Below the pieces are notes generated by a model, which made no database searches, was not told the origin of the DNA, and worked only from the letters and a program-made list of their open reading frames with translations. A DNA stretch of 43,520 nt, taken from Sphingomonas populi. GTDB lineage: Bacteria; Pseudomonadota; Alphaproteobacteria; Sphingomonadales; Sphingomonadaceae. This document shows, in pieces, positions 26,205 through 35,005 of this stretch. Where the stretch lies: the NCBI RefSeq assembly GCF_004208535.1, contig NZ_SGIS01000039.1, positions 1-43,520 on the forward strand, written 5' to 3'. The position numbers were made by a program, and so were the translations under genes. Position 1 is the stretch's first letter, and every line of letters starts with the position of its first letter.

Positions 26205-26224
26205 CTGTTACCATATGATGACAG
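26205..26224 (-). promoter_or_regulatory. Candidate Pho box upstream of pit
   Basis: On the minus strand the site reads CTGTCATCATATGGTAACAG, 21 bp before the pit ATG. The first seven bases match the PhoB half-site CTGTCAT exactly, and after a 4-base spacer TGGTAAC is a weaker second half. It is also an imperfect palindrome, so another regulator remains possible. Its place next to the start codon would suit repression. Confidence 0.4.
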
Positions 26225-26412
26225 CAGCGTTCTTGGCGAAGCCCCGTCGAAAACGGCGCGTCACGCGCACCGATGTTGCCGCGCCCTTAGTCTCGATTCG
26301 GTTCGGCGGCAACCGGCGCGCGCCGCGCCGGCGGGGCTTCGTCGCATCGCACACGCCTTTACGCGGCGATCAAAGATTGCCCTCGGCGCCGACGTTCCCT
26401 ACCTGTTCGCCG

Positions 26413-28713
26413 ATGAATATCCCCGCGTCCGCCCCCGAACCCGCCTACCTAAAAGGCCTCAACGCGCCGCAGCGCGATGCCGTGCTCACCACCGAAGGCC
26501 CCGTTCTGGTGCTCGCCGGCGCGGGCACCGGCAAGACCGCCGCGCTCACCGCGCGGCTCGGCCATCTGCTCGCCACGCGCCGCGCCTACCCGAGCGAGAT
26601 CCTCAGCGTCACCTTCACCAACAAGGCCGCGCGGGAGATGCGTGAGCGTGTCGGCCGGCTGGTCGGCGATGTCGTCGAGGGGATGCCGTGGCTCGGCACC
26701 TTCCACGCGATCGGCGCGAAGATGCTGCGCCGCCATGCCGAACTGGTCGGGCTGCAATCGAACTTCTCGATTCTCGATACCGACGATCAGCTCCGGCTGC
26801 TCAAGCAACTCGTCATCGCCGCCGACATCGACGAGAAGCGCTTCCCCGCGCGCAGCCTCGCCGGGCTGATCGACGAGTGGAAGAACAAGGGCCTCGTCCC
26901 CCGCGAGATCGACGCGGGCGAGAGCGAGCGCTACGCCAACGGGCGCGGCGGCGAACTGTACCAGCAATATCAGACTCGCCTCGCCGCCTTGAACGCCTGC
27001 GATTTCGGCGATCTGCTGCTCCACATGCTGACCATCCTCAAGCGCGACCGCGAGGTGCTCGCTGATTATCAGCGCCGCTTCAAATACATCATGGTCGACG
27101 AGTATCAGGACACCAACAGCGTCCAGTATCTCTGGCTCCGCCTGCTCGCGCAGGAGCGCAAGAACATCTGCTGCGTCGGCGACGATGACCAGTCGATCTA
27201 TTCGTGGCGCGGCGCGCAGGTCGAGAACATCCTCAAGTTCGAGAAGGATTTCCCCGGCGCCAAGGTGATCCGGCTCGAACAGAATTACCGATCGACCCCG
27301 CACATCCTCGCCGCCGCCTCGGGCGTGATCGCCAACAATTCAGGGCGACTTGGCAAGACTTTGTGGACCGAGGAAGCCGACGGCGACAAGGTCCGCGTAT
27401 TCGGCGTGTGGGACGGCCCTGAGGAAGCGCGCCGCGTCGGCGAGGAGATCGAGGCGGCACAGCGGGGCGGCCAGTCGCTCGACAAGATCGCCATCCTCGT
27501 GCGCGCGCAGCACCAGACCCGCGAGTTCGAGGATCGCTTCATCGCGATCGGCATGAACTACCGCATCATCGGCGGTTTCCGTTTCTACGAGCGTGCCGAG
27601 ATCCGCGATGCACTCGCCTATCTGCGCGTCGTCCACCAGAGCGCCGATGATCTCGCCTTCGAACGCATCGTCAACGTCCCCAAGCGGGGCTTGGGCGACA
27701 AGGCGGTGCAGAAGCTCCACATGCTCGCGCGGGCCGAGAACATTCCGCTAAGCGTGGCGGCGGCGCGTATCCTCGACACCGACGAACTGACCGGCGCCGC
27801 GCGGAAATCGCTCGGCAATTTCGTGATCGACCTCGCCCGCTGGCGGCGCATGGCGAACGACTTGCCCCACGCCGAACTCGCCCGCCAGATCCTCGACGAG
27901 AGCGGCTATACCGGCGCGCTCCAGGTCGAGAAATCGGTCGAGGCGGCGGGACGGCTCGAGAATCTCACCGAACTCGTCCGCGCGATGGAGGAATATGAGA
28001 GCCTCGGCGCGTTCCTCGAACACGTCAGCCTCGTCATGGACAACGAGGCGCAGGCCGACGAGGCCAAGGTGACGATCATGACGATCCACGCCGCCAAGGG
28101 CCTCGAATATGACACCGTCTTCCTGGTCGGCTGGGAGGAAGGGCTGTTCCCCTCGCAACGCGCGATCGACGAAGGCGGCAACGCCTCGCTGGAGGAAGAA
28201 CGCCGCCTCGCCTACGTGGCGATCACCCGCGCCCGCCGCCGCGCGATCATCCTCCACGCCGCCAACCGCCGCATCTACGGCCAGTGGACCAGCAGCATCC
28301 CGAGCCGCTTCGTCGGCGAACTCCCCGCCGCCCACGTCGAGAGCGAAAACAGCATGAGCGGCGGCGAAAGCCTGTGGCGCGCCAATTGGTCGGAACGCGC
28401 GGACCCGTTCGCGGATGTCGCGCGCGGCACCGGGCGCGGCCCCGGCTGGCAACGCGCGGCGGGGGTAAAGGACGGCGGCGCCTTCACCAGCCGCACCTTC
28501 TCGCGCGAACCTTCGCGGGTGGTCGAAGCGCGCGCGAGTGCGGTCAGTCTGGGCAACAAGGGCCGCAGCGATTTGGCGGTGGGGATGCGCGTGTTCCACC
28601 AGAAGTTTGGATATGGCGCGATTGCCGAGATCGAGGGGAATAAACTGGAGATCGATTTCGATGAGGCTGGGCGGAAGCGGGTGATGGATACTTTTGTTAC
28701 GCTGCCAGCGTGA
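26413..28713 (+). CDS. UvrD/PcrA-family ATP-dependent DNA helicase
   Basis: A 766-residue superfamily 1A 3'-5' helicase for repair and replication-fork maintenance. The motifs run in order: Q-motif LNAPQRDAVL, Walker A LAGAGTGKTAALTARL, motif Ia TFTNKAAREMRERV, Walker B MVDEYQDTN, motif III GDDDQSIYSWRGA, motif IV RLEQNYRS, motif V TIHAAKGLEYDTVFL and motif VI VAITRARRR. The C-terminus has a PcrA-like Tudor segment (VFHQKFGYGAIAEIEGNKLE). The ATG at 26413 precedes the Q-motif by the usual distance; the frame extends upstream without similarity. Confidence 0.93.
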   Translation: MNIPASAPEPAYLKGLNAPQRDAVLTTEGPVLVLAGAGTGKTAALTARLGHLLATRRAYPSEILSVTFTNKAAREMRERVGRLVGDVVEGMPWLGTFHAIGAKMLRRHAELVGLQSNFSILDTDDQLRLLKQLVIAADIDEKRFPARSLAGLIDEWKNKGLVPREIDAGESERYANGRGGELYQQYQTRLAALNACDFGDLLLHMLTILKRDREVLADYQRRFKYIMVDEYQDTNSVQYLWLRLLAQERKNICCVGDDDQSIYSWRGAQVENILKFEKDFPGAKVIRLEQNYRSTPHILAAASGVIANNSGRLGKTLWTEEADGDKVRVFGVWDGPEEARRVGEEIEAAQRGGQSLDKIAILVRAQHQTREFEDRFIAIGMNYRIIGGFRFYERAEIRDALAYLRVVHQSADDLAFERIVNVPKRGLGDKAVQKLHMLARAENIPLSVAAARILDTDELTGAARKSLGNFVIDLARWRRMANDLPHAELARQILDESGYTGALQVEKSVEAAGRLENLTELVRAMEEYESLGAFLEHVSLVMDNEAQADEAKVTIMTIHAAKGLEYDTVFLVGWEEGLFPSQRAIDEGGNASLEEERRLAYVAITRARRRAIILHAANRRIYGQWTSSIPSRFVGELPAAHVESENSMSGGESLWRANWSERADPFADVARGTGRGPGWQRAAGVKDGGAFTSRTFSREPSRVVEARASAVSLGNKGRSDLAVGMRVFHQKFGYGAIAEIEGNKLEIDFDEAGRKRVMDTFVTLPA

Positions 28714-28871
28714 TGTGGGTGAACACGATCCACTCACGCTCGCGCATTTGAAGAAGGCTTGAGGGCTGGTGCGTATCGCAAGTAGGAGCAGGAAGCGGAG
28801 CTCCGATTTCGTCGACGATATCCTCACGACGACGGGAGGGGCATTCCTTTTGACCGCAACATTTTTCGGAT

Positions 28872-28883
28872 TGCGTTTACGCA
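28872..28883 (+). promoter_or_regulatory. Small palindrome upstream of the VapB45-like gene
   Basis: TGCGTTTACGCA has perfect 5-bp arms and ends 20 bp before the ATG. Antitoxins with an HTH usually bind such sites to repress their own operon. Only a single copy is seen and the arms are short, so this is a weak candidate. Confidence 0.3.
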
Positions 28884-28903
28884 GAGCATGGTAAGAGCAC
28901 GAC

Positions 28904-29599
28904 ATGAGCAACACCAGCTTCGGAATTGGAGCATATAGCCCCTCAGAGGCCGCTCGGCTGACGGGTCTACCAAGCTCTGCTATTCGCCGTTGGCTATTCG
29001 GCTACTCTTATAATCATCAAGGCCTCCCGACGACGCAAGCACCTTTGTGGCGGCCGGAGTACGGGCTCGATCAGGACGATCCGGTTTTGGGGTTTCGGGA
29101 TTTAATCGAAGCCCGGATGGTTGGTAATCTTCGGAATTTGGGGATCGGCTTACCTACGATCCGTCGCTGCATGAACACCGCCGCAGAGATCGCAAATGAC
29201 GACCACCCTTTCTCAAGCGCGAATTTCAGAACTGACGGGACACGTTTGTTTCTTGAAAGATTGGGTGAGGACGGAAAGCATGATGTCATCGATTTGAAGA
29301 CGCGGCAGCATGCTTTTGCAAAGATTGTCGAACGCTCGTTTCTTGATCTTGAATTTGACGATTGCAAAGCGACACGGTGGTTTTTACTGCCGAAAAAGCA
29401 AACAATTGTTGCTGATCCGAAGCGGTCTTTTGGTCAGCCGATTACAACAGATAGTGGCATTCCAACCGCACGCCTTGCCCAAGCCGTGACGGCTGAGGGA
29501 TCAGTCGAAAAAGTGGCAAAGTTGTTTGAAATCGCGGTCGGGGCGGTGAGAGACGCCCTTCGATTTGAAACACTTCTCGCGAAGCCACAAACCGCGTGA
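28904..29599 (+). CDS. VapB45-like antitoxin, MerR-like HTH plus DUF433 region
   Basis: A 231-residue protein. The N-terminus resembles a MerR-type HTH (YSPSEAARLTGLPSSAIRRW). A middle part reads LGFRDLIEARMVGNLRNLGI, and the C-terminus (about residues 185-228) has a DUF433-like HTH (SGIPTARLAQAVTAEGSVEK, then VRDALRFETLL). Size and order match VapB45 (Rv2018) of Mycobacterium tuberculosis, the antitoxin of a PIN-like toxin. The DNA is visibly less GC-rich than the flanks, with many A/T-ending codons, which suggests recent transfer. It overlaps the toxin gene by four bases. Confidence 0.75.
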   Translation: MSNTSFGIGAYSPSEAARLTGLPSSAIRRWLFGYSYNHQGLPTTQAPLWRPEYGLDQDDPVLGFRDLIEARMVGNLRNLGIGLPTIRRCMNTAAEIANDDHPFSSANFRTDGTRLFLERLGEDGKHDVIDLKTRQHAFAKIVERSFLDLEFDDCKATRWFLLPKKQTIVADPKRSFGQPITTDSGIPTARLAQAVTAEGSVEKVAKLFEIAVGAVRDALRFETLLAKPQTA

Positions 29600-29997
29600 A
29601 AGTGATGGTCGATAACGACCTACCTCCAAGGCTTGCGACTGCCTTGCATCTTATATTCGAGCCTGATGGCGATGAGATCGTGTCCCTTCGCGAGAAATTT
29701 GGACGTGCAAATTTGAAAGATGAAGAGTGGATTCGTGCGTTAGGGCAGGAAGGCCGCTGGGCCGTCTTATCGGCTGACCGTCGCATCGCTAAACAGCGGC
29801 CGTCGCGGGAGCTTTTTATCGGAGCGGGATTGATCGGCTTTTTCTTCCCTCCATCTCTGCAAAAAGAAGCGCTCAATCGACAGGCCGCCCGCCTACTCTT
29901 GCTGTGGCCGAGCATTCGCGATCAGGTTCGCTTGAACGCAAACGGGTGTTTTGAGATACCCGCCAATGGCGCTCGATTTCGAACGATCGGTCGCTAA
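29596..29997 (+). CDS. VapC45-like PIN-fold toxin
   Basis: A 133-residue protein starting at the GTG in the overlap with the antitoxin stop. The start VMVDNDLPPRLATALHLIFE carries the first acidic PIN residues (DND), KDEEWIRAL a middle acidic pair, and VLSADRRIAK the later Asp typical of the VapC45/DUF5615-like PIN branch. M. tuberculosis VapC45 (Rv2019) is about the same size. The likely action is RNA cleavage when freed from the antitoxin. GC is low relative to the surroundings, as for its partner. Confidence 0.75.
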   Translation: MKVMVDNDLPPRLATALHLIFEPDGDEIVSLREKFGRANLKDEEWIRALGQEGRWAVLSADRRIAKQRPSRELFIGAGLIGFFFPPSLQKEALNRQAARLLLLWPSIRDQVRLNANGCFEIPANGARFRTIGR

Positions 29998-30061
29998 CCG
30001 TCCGGTATCGACGCTTAGCCTGAGACGTTCTCGAAGCAGATCGCTACGTCCGCCGATAGCC

Positions 30062-30247
30062 TCAAGCCCGCGTATCCAGATCACCCGTCCAGTCGAGCTT
30101 GCCGCGAAACGCTCGGATTTCGCTCTGCCGGCGCATCTGAACCAACAAACGCAAACCACGTTCGACCGCTTCGCGCTTGGTCCGCGCACCGCTGGTCGCC
30201 ATCGCCTCTGCCAGTAGCGCGTCGTCGATCACGATGCTCGTCCGCAT
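30062..30247 (-). CDS. Orphan VapB-family antitoxin (ribbon-helix-helix)
   Basis: This 61-residue protein reads MRTSIVIDDALLAEAMATSG, then TKREAVERGLRLLVQMRRQ, the pattern of short VapB antitoxins of the DUF2191 type. The C-terminal RAFRGKLDWTGDLD would occupy the toxin groove. The ATG at 30247 is chosen at the domain start. A vapC would normally overlap its stop, but on that side only about 65 bp separate it from the convergent VapC45-like gene and no PIN domain is found. It is either a relic or acts in trans. Confidence 0.7.
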   Translation of the reverse strand: MRTSIVIDDALLAEAMATSGARTKREAVERGLRLLVQMRRQSEIRAFRGKLDWTGDLDTRA

Positions 30248-30471
30248 GATGTGTCTCACCGATCGTTCGACACGCATCATCCGCCCAACGCCGAGCACAA
30301 TCAAGCTGTCCTACACCGCCCGCCCCATGCCACACTCACGGCATGCCCGTCCGCCTGCCCCCAATCACCACCGCCACGCCACCCCGCGTCGCCAGTCCCG
30401 CCGCGCGCCCAGCCCCCAAACATCGCACTTCGCCAACGGTGCTCGATGTGGACAACCTTAGCCACGTTTCC

Positions 30472-31161
30472 CTAGCGGCGCCGCCGCAACCAGCGGTTCG
30501 CCGCGAACACCAGCAGCGCCCAGACCGTGCCGAAGCACCAGCCGCCGAGCACGTCGCTCGGCCAATGCACGCCGAGGTACACGCGGCTGCATCCGATCAG
30601 CACGACGAGCAGGCTGAAGAAGCTCACGATCGCGACGCGCACCGCCCGGCGCGGTTCGATGCCGGCGAGCATCAGCGCGATCGTCAGATAGGTCGCGGCG
30701 GAGATCATCGCGTGGCCGCTCGGGAAGCTGGCGTTGTCGACCCAGACGAGGTGCGGCACCACCTCCGGGCGCGGGCGGTGGATCACGCTCTTGAGTTCGG
30801 TCGAGAGCAAAGACGCGCCGACCAACGACGCCGCAATCCACGCCGCCTCGGCGCGGCGGCGCAGGAACACCAGCGCAGCGATGCCCGCGCCGCCGAACAG
30901 CCACATCAAGGTGAACCCGCCAAGCGCCGAAATGTCGATTGCCGACTGGCGCAGCCACATCGGCCCGATCGGAACGTCGAGATGCCCGGGCACGCGCAAC
31001 GCGAGCAGGATCGGCGTGTCGAACCCGAAGCCCTCGCCCTCGATCAGTTCGGCGGCGAGGTGAACACCCAGCAGCAGTGCCGAGATCGCGAACAGCGCTA
31101 CCAGCGGCCACAGCCACGCCAGCGCGCGCGGCGCAGCGTCGAGCGGCGCGCCGGTCTTCAC
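30472..31161 (-). CDS. PAP2-family membrane phosphatase
   Basis: A 229-residue integral membrane phosphatase. The three active-site motifs are present: KSVIHRPRP near residue 123, SFPSGHAM near 145 and SRVYLGVHWPSD near 192. About six hydrophobic segments flank them. The family dephosphorylates lipid phosphates such as undecaprenyl pyrophosphate or phosphatidic acid; the substrate is not determined here. It starts 5 bp after the small upstream gene's stop, so the two share a transcript. The end is Arg-rich (RWLRRRR). Confidence 0.88.
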   Translation of the reverse strand: MKTGAPLDAAPRALAWLWPLVALFAISALLLGVHLAAELIEGEGFGFDTPILLALRVPGHLDVPIGPMWLRQSAIDISALGGFTLMWLFGGAGIAALVFLRRRAEAAWIAASLVGASLLSTELKSVIHRPRPEVVPHLVWVDNASFPSGHAMISAATYLTIALMLAGIEPRRAVRVAIVSFFSLLVVLIGCSRVYLGVHWPSDVLGGWCFGTVWALLVFAANRWLRRRR

Positions 31162-31166
31162 CGGCG

Positions 31167-31487
31167 TCAGCCGAGTTCGACGGTCATCAGCGCGGAATCG
31201 CCGTATTTGGGGTCGCTCGGCGAGAACAACGGATTGGCCTTGAACGCGCGCGGCGTCAGCCGCAGCCCGGTCAGCCCGGCGAGCTTGAAGGTGCCGAGCT
31301 TGAGCTCCTTGGGCGGCCGCCCGTCGCGTTCCAGCACGACACCGTCGATGAACAGATCGCCGTGGCGCGTGTAGATGATGTGCGGCGCGAGCGTCACTTC
31401 GGTGCGATTATAGGTCGCGGCGAGACAGCGCTGGCGCACGATGCCTTCGAATACGGTGGGTACGTCGCCTGCGGGGGAGTCTGTCAC
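31167..31487 (-). CDS. Small conserved-looking hypothetical protein
   Basis: A 106-residue, probably cytosolic beta-rich protein (IVRQRCLAATYNRTEVTLAP, then IIYTRHGDLFIDGVVLERDG, LKLGTFKLAGL). The spacing of strands is reminiscent of WYL-type ligand-binding regions, but the signature is not clear enough to assign. It is the first gene of a two-gene unit with the PAP2 phosphatase. Confidence 0.6.
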   Translation of the reverse strand: MTDSPAGDVPTVFEGIVRQRCLAATYNRTEVTLAPHIIYTRHGDLFIDGVVLERDGRPPKELKLGTFKLAGLTGLRLTPRAFKANPLFSPSDPKYGDSALMTVELG

Positions 31488-31617
31488 GGCATGGTCTTCG
31501 GGTCTGGGGGGCTGGCGGCGCGCTTAGCCCGAGCGTGACGGTACAGCAAGGGCCGATCCCGCATCGGTGCCGGTGGCGGCGCTCGACAAGCGCGGGATCG
31601 GCCCATATCAGCCGGGC

Positions 31618-32007
31618 ATGGTTCACCCGCTTGTCGCCAGCCTAGGCCTGTCGCCGCACCCGGAGGGCGGCTGGTATCGCGAAACGCTGCGCCAGCCAGC
31701 GCCCGACGGCGGGCGCGCGCTGGCCACCGCGATCCTGTTCCTGCTCGATGCGGGGGAGCGTTCGCACTGGCACCGCGTCGATGCCGCCGAGCTGTGGCTG
31801 TGGCACGCGGGGTCGCCGCTGACGCTGCGGATCGGGCACGACACGCTGCTGCTCAGCGGCGAGGCGCCGCAAGGCCTCGTCCCCGCCCACGCCTGGCAAT
31901 CGGCGGAGGCACTTCACGGCTGGGCGCTGGTGAGCTGCGTGGTGACGCCGGGGTTCGATTTCGCCGGCTGGGAACTCGCCCCGCCCGGATGGTCGCCGCC
32001 GCGATGA
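31618..32007 (+). CDS. DUF985-family cupin protein
   Basis: A 129-residue single-domain cupin. The family opening LGLSPHPEGGWYRETLR and the conserved FLLDAGERSHWHRVDAAELW are both visible, the latter giving possible metal- or ligand-facing His residues, followed by GWALVSCVVTPGFDFAGWEL. The function is unestablished. The ATG at 31618 is placed at the family start; a GTG at 31567 would add 17 residues. Its stop overlaps the MFS start (ATGA). Confidence 0.85.
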   Translation: MVHPLVASLGLSPHPEGGWYRETLRQPAPDGGRALATAILFLLDAGERSHWHRVDAAELWLWHAGSPLTLRIGHDTLLLSGEAPQGLVPAHAWQSAEALHGWALVSCVVTPGFDFAGWELAPPGWSPPR

Positions 32008-33392
32008 GCGACGGCCTGCCGATGCCACGGCGCCTGCTCGCGATCGGCGCGGTGTCGTGCGGGTCGGCGCTGATCATGATCGACGGCAGCGTCGCCAACG
32101 TCGCGCTACCGACAATCGCGCGCGATCTGCACGTCGACAGCGCCTCGATCGTCTCGATCGTGACGATCTACCAGTTGATCCTGGTGATGCTGCTGCTCCC
32201 CTTCGCCGCGCTGGGCGAGCGGCTCGGGCTCAAGCGGATGTACCAGATCGGCCAGATGGTGTTCACCGTCGCGACGATCCTGTGCTTCTTCGCCAAGAGC
32301 CTGCCATTCCTGCTGATCGTGCGCGCGGCGCAGGCGATCGGCGCGGCGGCGGCGCTCAGCGTGTCGTCGGCGCTGATCCGCTCGGTCTACCCCAAGGCGC
32401 AACTCGGGCGCGGGCTGGCGGTCAACACCGTCGTCGTGACGAGCGCGAACGCACTCGCGCCGACGCTGGGCGGGCTGGTGCTGGCGGTCGCGCCGTGGCC
32501 GTGGGTGTTTGCCAGCGCGGTGCCGTTCGCGATCGGCTCGCTGCTGCTCGGCCGCGCCTTGCCCCGGGCCGAACCGCGCGAGACGCCGTTCGACGTGCTC
32601 GGCGCGGTGATGTGCGCGGCGATGTTCGGGCTGGTGATCGGCGGCGCGGAGACCGGCATCCACGGCGACAGCCCGGTCGTCTCGGGCGCGATCGTCGCGG
32701 TGGGCGTCGCGATCGGCGTGTTCTTCGTGCGGCGCGAGCGCAAGGAGGCCAACCCGATCCTGCCGATCGACCTGCTCGCCCGCCCCGTGCTCGCGCTGTC
32801 GGTGCTGAGTTCGTACACCGCCTTCGTGGCCTCAATGATGTTGCTGATCTCCTTCCCGTTCCGCATGCAGCAAGAGTTCCACATGACCCCGGCCGAGGTC
32901 GGCGCGGTGCTGGCACCGTGGCCACTCACCAACATCTTCGTCGCGCCGATGGCGGGCTATCTGTCCGATCGGGTGCCGGCGGGCGTGCTCGGCGGGATCG
33001 GCATGACGATCGCCGTCACCGCCCTGTGCCTGCTCGCCTTCCTGCCGCCTGATGCGACCTATATCGACATCGTCTGGCGGATGATGCTGTGCGGCGCGGG
33101 GTTCGGGCTGTTCCTGCCGCCCAACGCCCGGCTGATCGTCGGCTCGGCCCCGTCGCACCGCGCGGCGGCGGCGGGGAGTTTGGTCTCGACCGTGCGCCAG
33201 GTCGGCCAGACCACCGGCGCGACGTTGGTGGCGATGCTGCTCGCGTTCGGCGTCGGCGCCGGGCGCATGCCGCCGCTGGTCGCCGCTGGGCTGGGCGTGA
33301 TCGCGGGGCTGTGCAGCGTCGCGCGGCTGCGGCCGTCGATCCGCAATCCGAAGCCGCTCGAAACCGCAGATGTAGAGGCACACCAGCCATGA
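32004..33392 (+). CDS. MFS transporter, DHA2 (EmrB/QacA-like) family
   Basis: A 462-residue inner-membrane efflux transporter with about 14 hydrophobic segments. The opening MIDGSVANVALPTIARDLHV is the DHA2 signature in the first span; the loop motif LGERLGLKRMYQIGQMVF follows the second, and PTLGGLVLAV resembles motif C of antiporters. The substrate is not predictable. It is the middle gene of a three-gene unit with four-base overlaps on both sides. Confidence 0.88.
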   Translation: MSDGLPMPRRLLAIGAVSCGSALIMIDGSVANVALPTIARDLHVDSASIVSIVTIYQLILVMLLLPFAALGERLGLKRMYQIGQMVFTVATILCFFAKSLPFLLIVRAAQAIGAAAALSVSSALIRSVYPKAQLGRGLAVNTVVVTSANALAPTLGGLVLAVAPWPWVFASAVPFAIGSLLLGRALPRAEPRETPFDVLGAVMCAAMFGLVIGGAETGIHGDSPVVSGAIVAVGVAIGVFFVRRERKEANPILPIDLLARPVLALSVLSSYTAFVASMMLLISFPFRMQQEFHMTPAEVGAVLAPWPLTNIFVAPMAGYLSDRVPAGVLGGIGMTIAVTALCLLAFLPPDATYIDIVWRMMLCGAGFGLFLPPNARLIVGSAPSHRAAAAGSLVSTVRQVGQTTGATLVAMLLAFGVGAGRMPPLVAAGLGVIAGLCSVARLRPSIRNPKPLETADVEAHQP

Positions 33393-33859
33393 GGCGCGCC
33401 TTGATCCTTGCGCTCGCCTGCTGCGTGTCCGCCTGCGCGCCCGCCGTGAAACGCGACCCACGCTTGTCGAGCGCACCTCTGGCTGAGCGGCTGGCGGCGG
33501 CAGACGCAAGCTTGGGCGCCACGGTCTTCTCGCGCTGCGCGGCGTGCCATACCGTCACGCAAGGCGCGGGTGATCGCGGCGGCCCGGCGCTCTACGGCGT
33601 GGTCGGGCGCCCGGTCGGGCGGGGCAGCGACCGTTTCAACTACACCGCCGCGCTGGAAGCGGTCGGCGGGGTGTGGACGTTCGAACGGCTCGACGCGTGG
33701 CTCACCAATCCCCAGCATTTCGCGCCCGGCACCAACATGGGGTTCGCCGGCCTTCCCGACGGCATGGATCGCGCCGACGTGATCCGCTTCCTCAACGAAA
33801 ACGGCTCAAACCTGCCGCTACCCGTCGCGCCTAGCCCGCACAGCCGACCAACCCGGTGA
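33389..33859 (+). CDS. Lipoprotein c-type cytochrome
   Basis: A 156-residue class I cytochrome c. A lipobox-like sequence (CVSAC, about residue 11) suggests a lipid-anchored periplasmic protein. The heme site is FSRCAACHTV near residue 50, followed by GGPALYGVVGRPVG, and the distal Met ligand is in GTNMGFAGL near 115. This spacing fits the small mitochondrial-like cytochromes. The start overlaps the MFS stop. The 3' end overlaps the convergent hypothetical gene by about 29 bp. Confidence 0.9.
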   Translation: MRRALILALACCVSACAPAVKRDPRLSSAPLAERLAAADASLGATVFSRCAACHTVTQGAGDRGGPALYGVVGRPVGRGSDRFNYTAALEAVGGVWTFERLDAWLTNPQHFAPGTNMGFAGLPDGMDRADVIRFLNENGSNLPLPVAPSPHSRPTR

Positions 33860-34253
33860 CCGGCACCACCACCCCATCCTTGCCGTCGCGGTCGAGCCGG
33901 AGCGCGCCGTCGGGGATGGCCGCGCCCTTCACCAGATCGCCGCGCGTCTCGATCGTGAGGTCGAGCGTCGCGCGGATGCCGGGCGCGGCATAATCGGCGG
34001 ATTCGCCCAGCCCGAAGTTGGCCGCGCCGCGCTGCGCGGTACGGGTCAGATCGACGATCGCACCGTCGAGTGAAACGCGCAGCCGCGCCGGTTCGGCAGT
34101 CGCCATCGCGACCAAAGTGCGCTGTTCGGTCGCGGTCCACAGAAAGGCGGCGCAACCCGTGGCGGGCAGGTCTTGCTTGGGCAGCACATCGAGCGGCAGG
34201 CCCGCAATCGGTGTGGCGGCGAGCAGCAGCGGCAGAAATGCGAGCGCGTTCAT
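33831..34253 (-). CDS. Exported hypothetical protein beside prepilin peptidase
   Basis: A 140-residue protein with a signal peptide (MNALAFLPLLLAATPIAGLP) and a beta-rich mature part (TGCAAFLWTATEQRTLVAMA, RLRVSLDGAIVDLTRTAQRG). Two cysteines, near the start of the mature part and in GLVGCAG at the end, could form a disulfide. No family is recognised. The ATG at 34253 is in the ATGA overlap with the prepilin peptidase stop. Confidence 0.65.
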   Translation of the reverse strand: MNALAFLPLLLAATPIAGLPLDVLPKQDLPATGCAAFLWTATEQRTLVAMATAEPARLRVSLDGAIVDLTRTAQRGAANFGLGESADYAAPGIRATLDLTIETRGDLVKGAAIPDGALRLDRDGKDGVVVPVTGLVGCAG

Positions 34254-35005
34254 GCCGCCGAGCCTAGCAGGAACAGCCACGCCGGATAAGCGGCGACCGC
34301 GAGCAACGCGCCGAACGGTGCGCGATCATCGAGCCGCGCCGCCCGGCCACGCACCATGCCGACCGCGACGATCGCGAGTCCTGTCAACGCGGCGAGGAAC
34401 AGCACCACCGGCAGCATCCGCCAGCCAAGCCACAGCCCGATCGCGCCGAACAGCTTGGGATCGCCGCCGCCCAGCCCCTCGCGACCGCGCGCGATCCGGT
34501 ACGTCGCCGCGATCAGCCACAGGGCGCCGAAGCCGGCCGCGCCACCGATCAGCCGGTCAGTAAGCGGCGGATCAATCCCCAGCACGCCGGTCACGAGGCC
34601 GGCGAGCGCCAGCATCAGCGTCAACGCATCGGGCAGCCAGAATTCGGTGACGTCGAGCGCGGCGAGCGCGAGCAGCAGCCAGCCGAACATCGCTCCCGCC
34701 AGCGCGACCGGCCCCGGCACCGCCAACCCCGCCGCCATGCCGATGACGAGCGCGATCGCTTCGATCCGCCAATGCAATTGGTCGATCGCCGCGCCACAGT
34801 GGCGGCATCGCCCATGCGCAACTGCCGCGCTAAACAGCGGCACCAGATCGCGTGCGCCAAGCACCACGTCGCACGAATCACAATGCGAACGACCGCGCAG
34901 CACCGATCGCCCTTGCGGCCAGCGGATCACCAATGTCGCCACAAAACTGCCGATCACCGCGCCGAGCAGCCCGAGCAGCACCGGCCAGAACAGCGCTTCA
35001 GCCAT
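34250..35005 (-). CDS. Prepilin peptidase, A24 family
   Basis: A 251-residue polytopic membrane aspartic protease that cleaves, and in bifunctional forms N-methylates, type IV pilin-like precursors. The N-terminal part has the opening GAVIGSFVATLVIRWPQGRS and paired zinc cysteines (CDSC and CRHC). The two catalytic aspartates are in ALDVTEFWLPD near residue 115 and in GGGDPKLFGAIG near 182 (GxGD motif). Length matches PilD/GspO, not the short TadV type. No pilus or type II secretion genes lie beside it. Confidence 0.9.
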   Translation of the reverse strand: MAEALFWPVLLGLLGAVIGSFVATLVIRWPQGRSVLRGRSHCDSCDVVLGARDLVPLFSAAVAHGRCRHCGAAIDQLHWRIEAIALVIGMAAGLAVPGPVALAGAMFGWLLLALAALDVTEFWLPDALTLMLALAGLVTGVLGIDPPLTDRLIGGAAGFGALWLIAATYRIARGREGLGGGDPKLFGAIGLWLGWRMLPVVLFLAALTGLAIVAVGMVRGRAARLDDRAPFGALLAVAAYPAWLFLLGSAA

